Source of the DNA: Cordilura impudica
Lineage: Eukaryota > Arthropoda > Insecta > Diptera > Scathophagidae
Reading direction: 5' to 3'
Assembly: GCA_963682025.1 (NCBI GenBank)
Contig: OY821519.1
Span: 101,800,585-101,864,584, forward strand
DNA: 64,000 bases
A program made the position numbers and the translations under genes. This document shows positions 57,960 through 64,000 of the stretch, one piece after another. The notes beneath the pieces were generated by a model. It was not told the origin of the DNA, did no database searches, and saw only the letters and a list, made by a program, of their open reading frames with translations. Position 1 is the first letter of the stretch. Each line of letters starts with the position of its first letter.

Positions 57960-59560
57960 AATTTTCACTTGAATCGGAGTGTCCTACTAGCGTGGTCAAA
58001 CTACTACTCGAAAAAGCTTGACGACTGACTATCCACACAAATGTATGAAATTATTCACTTCATAGATGTCTGAGTTCATTTAAAAAAGAAAAAAATTCCC
58101 AAAATACATGGTATGATTTTATATATTTTGAAGTCAGTTATACTGATAGATTACTCTCCTGAAGTATTGAAACATTCTGATAAAAATTATAGAGTGGGCT
58201 AACTACTACTCGAAAAACATCATCCATTTTTCACTCAAATGTATGAAAATATGTTCTTCATATATGTTTGATGCCTATTTACAAAAAATTTTTCAAGAAC
58301 ACTTGGAAATAACTCTTAGGGCCATTATTACAACTTACCTTTAAGGTAAATGTTAGTTAAAGGTAACTTTAGCTAAAGTAAGCAATAAAGTTACCTTTAA
58401 TTTCTTTTCGTTGTTACAACTTCCCAGTAAAATAAAATTAATATTTTTGATATTGTGGCAACACCAAAGGAAACACCGATTACTTTTGACCAAATGAATT
58501 GCTTTAAAAAATACGTAGTGGCAACGTTCCTTTGTTTGTTCGCAAGCAAACAATAGAATAAAAACTAAAAACCGTTATTATAAGTTGCATAATTGTTGTA
58601 AATGTGTAATAAAACTTTTTAAAAAATATACAAACATATATTTAAGTATATGCAAATAAATTTATTTCCAAAACTAAATTGGTGTGAATTTCTTCTTCAT
58701 AGATCAGAAAATGTGGCAACATTAATTACATAAACCTCACGTTAAAAGTTAAACAATATCTTCCCTTTAGCTTATCGGTCACTTTTAGCTTAAAGTATAG
58801 TTGTAATAACGAAAAACTAATAATCTGCCCGACAGCATCCTAACTTTAGTTAGTTAGTGTTTTAATCTGAATATATTCAGAGGATGTTTTCAAAATTTCA
58901 AAGCATTTCGACAAAAATGTTGGCGTGTGGGAACAACTACTCGAAAAAATCGGAAATTTTGCAAAAAGTGTTAAAAAAAATTAAAAAAAAAAATTTTTTC
59001 ACTGTCTGCCTATATTCATAGATTACTCACAAAAAAATTTAAACCGTTCCGTCGGTATAGCACTACACGACTGATATTGACCACTTTCTATACAAATGAG
59101 TGAAAATATGCTCTTATTTGAAGTTTAATGCTATTTTCCAGAAAATTTTCCACAATGACTTAACAGCAAATTATATTCGTTAGAGCTGTATATACAAAGA
59201 GAACGCTTCCTTCAAGTTTCAAGGCACTCCGCCAAAAATTGAAGTTTGGATGAACTACTACTCGACAACAAACAGAAAATAAAAAAAAATAATTTTTCTC
59301 TGCCCGTAATTGACCTTATTCACAGATGACTCATTAAGTAAATTAAATCATTCCGATTAATATTGAGCTCTGGGCGAACACCTACTCGAAAAAGATCAGC
59401 CACTTTCTATACAAATGTGTCAAAATTTGCTCTTATATCTAGTTTGATGTAATTTTACTGAAAATTTTCCTTCACGAATTTTTAAAAATTTGGAATACTT
59501 TGGTACTTGTACGATTCCAAAAAGTATACATTTGTTATACTAAATACTTATATTTATCTT
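57960..59560. repeat. Degenerate tandem array in the intron
   Basis: The phrase AACTACTACTCGAAAAA (with variants) recurs at about 57997, 58201, 58930, 59261 and 59381. It is followed by CACTTTCTATACAAATG, TGAAAATATGCTCTT and TTTGATGCTATTTTC-like blocks. Unit spacing is irregular (about 120-330 bp, longer where the MITE at 58319 is inserted). Confidence 0.6.
58319..58820. mobile_element. ~500-bp MITE in the tandem array
   Basis: Imperfect inverted ends: GCCATTATTACAACTTACCT at the left and AAAGTATAGTTGTAATAACG at the right, with further AGCTAAAGT/AGCTTAAAGT inward similarity. The array resumes on both sides. No coding sequence. Confidence 0.6.
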
Positions 59561-59582
59561 TTTGCATGCTTTCAAACATAAC

Positions 59583-60254
59583 AAGCAAGAAAATTATAGT
59601 CGGTCTAGACCCTATACGATGGTTTAGATACAGTATCTCTTCGGTCCAACTAATTGGATATAGAAAATAAGCATAAACCAAATTTGAGTGCCAATTTTTT
59701 TTTTTGGCTACAGATATGAAAAAGTTCACATCGGGTGGTATATTTATATGGGGACTGGGTCAAAAAATGAACCGATCCTGACCATATTTGGTAGAGTCAC
59801 TTATATTTTGAAAAAATATATACAAACCAACCTTGAGAAAAATCTGTTCAATATTTTTGTTTTTAATAGATTTAAGTGAAGATCGGGAAGCAACTCTATA
59901 TGGGGCCTATGACTAAGAATTGTCCTATAGGGATTATTTTTGGACTACTGATTAGTGAATATAATCAACACACACAAACCCAATTTGACTGGGATCTATA
60001 TGATAATTTGGATCTTATGGCAATTTATGTTGATTTCATAGGGGTCATTTGTATGGGGACTAGGTCTAAACATGGACGCAATTTCACCAATTTCAATAGC
60101 GTTCATCCTATGGCCGCTAGAAGCTTATACACCAAAATATGTTCATATTTGCGACCTGTTGTTTGATTACAAGGTTTACATGGACACACAGACGACTCAG
60201 AAAGTGATTCTCGATCGGTATAATAGTGGTATAGGGTATACCGTTGTGGTATAG
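59583..60254 (+). repeat. Dispersed repeat R, copy 6
   Basis: It begins AACAAGCAAGAAAATTATAG, with the palindrome half deleted (GTCGGTCTAGACCCTATACG). It ends with a duplicated GTGGTATAGGGTATA. Confidence 0.75.
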
Positions 60255-60580
60255 GGTATATATACCGTTGGTTTTCGAATTCTCTTATGCTGAAGAATGT
60301 AAAACCAAATATCGATTATATACAACAAAGAAAAAAATATAGCTATATAGGTAGCTTTTTCCTTTGTGATTACTAAACAAAGAATAATTTAGTTTAAAAA
60401 ATCTCAAACCACCTTCAGAGTCCCTTAATGTAGCCATTAAAAATCTTAAAATGTCTCAGAGGAATTTGACAAAAAAAAAATATTGAAAAAGATAATATTA
60501 TGATAATACAAAATAATAAAATTCTTATATCGGAACGATAGCTTTCACAAAAGGTCTAAAACTCGCACCAGGGAAATATA
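60255..60580. other. AT-rich spacer
   Basis: Nothing recognised. Confidence 0.4.
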
Positions 60581-61193
60581 TGGGCAATTCACAACAGGTG
60601 TTGTATCGTTGTATCTGTTGTATCGTGTATTACTTTACAATAGTGTAAAATTGTTATTGGTAATTTTCATTGAAAAACCTGATACAGCGATACAACTTCA
60701 TTTGCTATGTATAGTAAATGTTGTATATTGTATCATAACATATCAGTCCCAAGTGAATGCCAGCTTTTATGAAAAAGAAGAAACAAATACATACAATTTT
60801 AACAGCATAAATAATTATAAAATATAAAATGACAAATAATGCAAATAACGAAAAGTTTATTTATATAAAAATTAATGTTTATATTTTTAGTATGTATTTT
60901 CTCTTTCAGTCTCAACCAAAACATATTAACTTTTTTTTGTATTCTAAATTAAAATGGAAGAGGTACGCAACTGAAACGCCTGGGTATATCTTATGACCAA
61001 AAAGCAAACACCGACACCTGCTTTCTCTTGTACGAAATAACAGAAGTGACGAAGCGACCTTTCCTCGTTGGGTCGATTATTACTAAAGAAAACGTTTTAC
61101 ATTATGAAAATACAACTGACTGTTCACAACAAATGATTGTATTGTGTATTTTAATACAAAATACAACACACAACACCCGTTGTGAATTGCCCA
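60581..61193. mobile_element. 613-bp MITE with TGGGCAATTCACAAC ends
   Basis: Inverted ends TGGGCAATTCACAACRGGTG (continuing TTG) at both sides, flanked by ATA (60578-60580 and 61194-61196). Inside, GTTGTATCG and TTGTATC repeats are frequent near the left end. The outer ten bases equal those of the element at 26605. Confidence 0.75.
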
Positions 61194-61232
61194 ATAATAT
61201 AAAGAATAGTGTATAGAAATATTCAAATATAA

Positions 61233-61373
61233 ACAAGTAAGAAAATTATAGTCGGTCTAGAAAATAAGCGTAAACAAAATTTGATTTTATTGCCCGCAGA
61301 AATGAAAAACTTCATATCGGATTTCTATCTTTATAAGGGAATAACTCGAAAAATGAACCGATAACGACCATAC
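61233..61373 (+). repeat. Dispersed repeat R, copy 7 (truncated)
   Basis: AACAAGTAAGAAAATTATAG and TCGGTCTAGA are followed directly by AAAATAAGCGTAAACAAAAT, so the rest of the palindrome and the CCCTATACC block are deleted. Only the first part of R remains. Confidence 0.7.
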
Positions 61374-61527
61374 ACCTAATTCTGTTTTTACACGGTAAAT
61401 TGGTTCCAGAAAAAACCGTGTAGAAAAGACATTAATCGTATGAAAAAAAGCGATTGGTTCCTTATCTTTAAAACCTATGAAAATTAGTTATAAACAAGTA
61501 TTTTTTAAGAACAAGTATTTATGTTTA

Positions 61528-61880
61528 TTAGCAGATTCCAGCCCCCGAAATTCGAAATATTTTTTCATTAAATAGGAAATATTTTATAATCAATTATAGC
61601 CAATTCACAAATCAACACAAAAAACAAACTCATTTTTATTACAAACACATTAACAAATTCAATAAACAGACACATAGCATTGTATAATTTTATGTATGTG
61701 TTAGTAGCAACTTTAAATGCAATTTACTCAAAATACAAGAAAAAATTTAAAAATCTGTAAGTCTGCAAAACGGCTAAAAAGAAATACCTTTCAAATAATA
61801 TACGTTCGGTCCAAATCAGGATAAAACGGTAAAACAAAACATCGGTCACAAGAAATTGCCTAGCCTATTAATATTATAGA
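61528..61880 (-). mobile_element. Short non-autonomous Helitron, copy 5
   Basis: The minus-strand start TCTATAATATTAATAGGC follows an A. The hairpin near the 3' end is degraded (TTCGAATTTCGGGGGCTGGA) and the terminus reads TGCTAA. Confidence 0.7.
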
Positions 61881-62114
61881 TTTTATTAAATCACATATAT
61901 AATGTGTATTTACATAAGCATAATTATTAAAGAAAAAAAAAGTTATGCACTGTAAGCTTAAAAGTAATGTAAATTAAATTTATAACAAGTTCAGGAAGTA
62001 AAAACAATTATGTAAAACAGTTACATATGTTGTTAACAAAAAGAATATGTTATTCAATTTTTAAGGTAAAAAAAATTTAAAAAAAAATTTTATGATAATC
62101 ATAAATACAGGAAC

Positions 62115-62726
62115 TTAAATTTATATTGGGATATTCGTTTATATTTGGATCCACATCATTTTTAATTTTAACACATTCTGGCCAAATTTCTCTCCAACAT
62201 GCGTTTAAGGTTGATGGTCGTAAATCTTATAATGCTAAAGAAGCATGTGTTATGCCATCTTTAATAGAAAACTTTTTACAGGCATCAATCACTGTAAGAG
62301 TTTTATCCTTATCCAAAGTATCCAAAATTTATGGGAATGTTCGTTTGCTGTAGTTTGTTTTAAATGATGCGATAATTCCTTGGTCCAGTGGCTGGATTAG
62401 AGATGTGGTATTCAGTGGCAGGAACAAAACTTGTACATTTTCGTGTTCCAACTGAGGATACCCGGATACTCTAAGCCTTTTTCATTCATATATTTTCTAG
62501 CTTCTGTGAAAACTGTAGTTGCCACCCATGTTTTTTCATTGCTCGAGGCTTAAGGCTTAATTGAAATTTCATTTATTTTTATAGTTCTTACTGTGGCTTC
62601 GTTTAAACTGTACATTTTGCCAAGAAATGTTGAGCCTTCTCCATTTCGAAAGCGATCTAAAATTTCAATTTTCGTTTCCAAAGAAATGACTTTACGTTTT
62701 AGTTTTGTATTTATAGTTTTCGACAT
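62115..62726 (-). pseudogene. pogo/Tigger (Jerky-type) transposase relic
   Basis: From the minus-strand ATG at 62726: MSKTINTKLKRKVISLETKI, then EILDRFRNGEGSTFLGKMYS and LNEATVRTIKIN, then a stop. This is the CENP-B/pogo helix-turn-helix (KRKVLTIExKxEILxRxExGE...). Further down, WVATTVFTEARKYMNE and FVPATEYHISNPATGP-like pieces recall the catalytic-domain end (LPPNTTSxIQPxDQG), and REIWPECVKIKN near 62185 the C-terminus. Several frames are used and the middle is deleted. No ends were found. Confidence 0.7.
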
Positions 62727-62856
62727 TTTCTTTCCTATAAAATATTTAACAAAATGAAAAAAAAAAATAGATTTAAAAGGAGGGGGTTACCTTACGGGCT
62801 ATTTTGGTCAATAATCTGTTTTTATGTGTAAATAAAAATCAATTTAATATCATGTT

Positions 62857-63720
62857 TCTGCTCGACGTTTCGTTTGCTTTATTCAAACTTCCTCAGGAGC
62901 GTAAATTTATTATAAAATCTGGCGACAAATACAAATTAACATTATTAATAATTTCTAATTAAATATCTTAAATACTACATCACAGTTTAACTTACGATTT
63001 GTAAAATTTATTTGCAAATAAAAAACTGGACATTACTACACAGAATTTTAAAAAATATAAATAAATAATTTAATAAATATTGACAACACAGTACACGCAA
63101 AATCACAGGTCTAACTTAATGTAGTATCACAGAACTTTAACTAATTTCTAAAATATTGCAACGGAGTATTGGAGCTTTGTGTTATCCTTATCTTCTCTCG
63201 TGTTCATTGCATGCTGTTCATTGAGGATAAATGGTACACTGCAAAAAACCAAATCTTCTTTACGGTCATCATTTCTGTGTTTTGTATTATTTAGTGTTTT
63301 GTTGATTAAGTTATTTATTATAAATATTGGGTAATTGTTCATAGTTAATATGTTTCGTATTTTGTTTATATTATTTTTCTTAAATCTTTCGTCGCTCATA
63401 TGTAGTACCTTTTCAATGAGATTTGTCGCCGTGTTGATCTTCATTTTTATCGGTTGGGTGGAGTTATAGTTGATCATCCTTCCTGAGGATGTCTTCTTTT
63501 GTGTACCAATTAGTTATAAGTTTATTATCGTCTTTTATTATTTTTATATCAAGGTAAGGAATTTCTCCGTCGATCTCTCGTTCTATTGTAAATTGCAGTT
63601 TGTTGTGATACGAATTAAGTGTTTTTAAAATCTTAGTTTCATCTGATTTCTTTATTATAGCAAATAAATCGTCGACATATTTAGTAATTAGTAAATAACT
63701 GAATGAATATAAAATATTTT
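62857..63720 (-). pseudogene. Penelope-like element: reverse transcriptase 3' part and 3' end
   Basis: The minus strand from 63713 reads PKNILYSFSYLLITKYVDDL followed by FAI (Y-V-D-D catalytic box), QFTIEREIDGEIPYLDIKI (the FTxExExxxxLPFLD motif) and NWYTKEDILRKD; then after a frame change MKINTATNLIEKVLHMSDER and NNINKIRNILTMNNYPIFII, the linker segment that follows reverse transcriptase in Penelope-like proteins. The frame ends in the stop at 63148. The GIY-YIG nuclease is not seen. A hammerhead-like module (62900-62860) lies about 250 bp past the stop. Upstream of 63720 the frame is not recognisable; the palm and fingers are missing or lie beyond a splice site. Confidence 0.85.
62860..62900 (-). 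ncRNA. Hammerhead-ribozyme-like motif of the Penelope-like element
   Basis: Minus strand: stem I strand GCTC (62900-62897); CTGAGGA (62896-62890); A; stem II GTTTG/CAAAC (62888-62884 with 62876-62872), loop of 7; GAAAC (62871-62867); GTC (62866-62864); stem I strand GAGC (62863-62860). Compared with 5671-5706 the stem II bases differ in a compensatory way. Confidence 0.6.
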
Positions 63721-64000
63721 TTGGCTTACCTTTTATCTTAATGCGTTAAAATTAAATTTAATGTAACGTTGGAAAAACAAATATGCCTATAAAAAATTTC
63801 TTTACCAAACACGTCTGATTGCATTGATCGTTCACAAAATATTAGCACATTTCAATTGCTCTGATACGTAACTTTGCTTGTATGCACAAAGAGGGAATTC
63901 CCCTAACCTTATGCTATTTACAATTGCTCTGACCATAAATTTGCTTGTATGAATATGAACATATTTCGCAAAAATTAAAGTTGACAAAAAAAATTTTAGC
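63721..64000. other. AT-rich end of the window
   Basis: May hold more of the Penelope-like element, but no motif can be supported. Confidence 0.35.

Noticed and set aside
57960..59560. CRISPR-like array
   Set aside because: Units are degenerate and of irregular spacing in a eukaryotic sequence.
62126..62353. 75-codon plus-strand frame
   Set aside because: Antisense to the C-terminal part of the pogo/Jerky transposase relic.

Overview
The window is AT-rich, intron-containing animal DNA and looks like a repeat-dense stretch of a fly genome (Diptera; a calyptrate fly is plausible but not proven). Evidence: a 58-bp spliceosomal intron of fly type, short Helitrons, Jockey-like LINEs, mariner/Tc1 relics, a Transib element and Penelope-like 3' ends. 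Nothing bacterial or viral is visible. The only likely host coding sequence is one first exon at 56398-56630, with a long (GT)n/(ATC)n-rich 5' region before it and a transposon-filled intron after it. Almost everything else is mobile-element sequence, often nested.

Layout. 0.3-1.9 kb: dead Jockey-clade LINE. 1.9-5.3 kb: a DNA transposon with ~540-bp terminal inverted repeats and an apparently intact two-exon transposase (566 aa). 5.3-9.6 kb: a Penelope-like 3' end carrying a hammerhead-like motif, cut by a 3.9-kb Transib element (CACAGTG heptamer, 5-bp target duplication). 10.1-13.0 kb: a short and a long Helitron. 13.3-13.8 kb: mariner relic. 16-18 kb: Helitron piece, LINE pieces and a MITE. 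19.8-20.6 kb: degenerate relative of the 2.6-4.4 kb transposase. 21.1-25.5 kb: a ~0.75-kb dispersed repeat (called R here), then a LINE split by another R copy. 25.5-28 kb: a second LINE copy, split by a 378-bp MITE and by a 1.3-kb inverted-repeat element that itself carries a SINE-like unit with a B box and a well-formed hammerhead motif.

29.4-37.4 kb: fragments of an IS630/Tc1-like element with CAGGGTGCGCCA ends around two further long-inverted-repeat elements, one holding a tandemly duplicated transposase gene. 38-50 kb: more short Helitrons, MITEs, R copies, a mariner relic and a Tc1-like gene split by R. 50-53 kb: a Jockey LINE split by a 1,249-bp insertion with a perfect 17-bp target duplication. 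53.8-56.6 kb: short Helitron, then the 5' region and first exon of the host gene. 56.6-64 kb: probable intron or downstream DNA with a second SINE/hammerhead copy, a degenerate tandem array, MITEs, R copies, a pogo/Jerky relic and a Penelope-like reverse transcriptase with its own hammerhead-like 3' end.

The elements do not form one pathway; the window records successive insertions. The points most worth following are the self-cleaving-ribozyme motifs in three element contexts, the intact long-inverted-repeat transposon, and the Transib copy with RAG-type ends.
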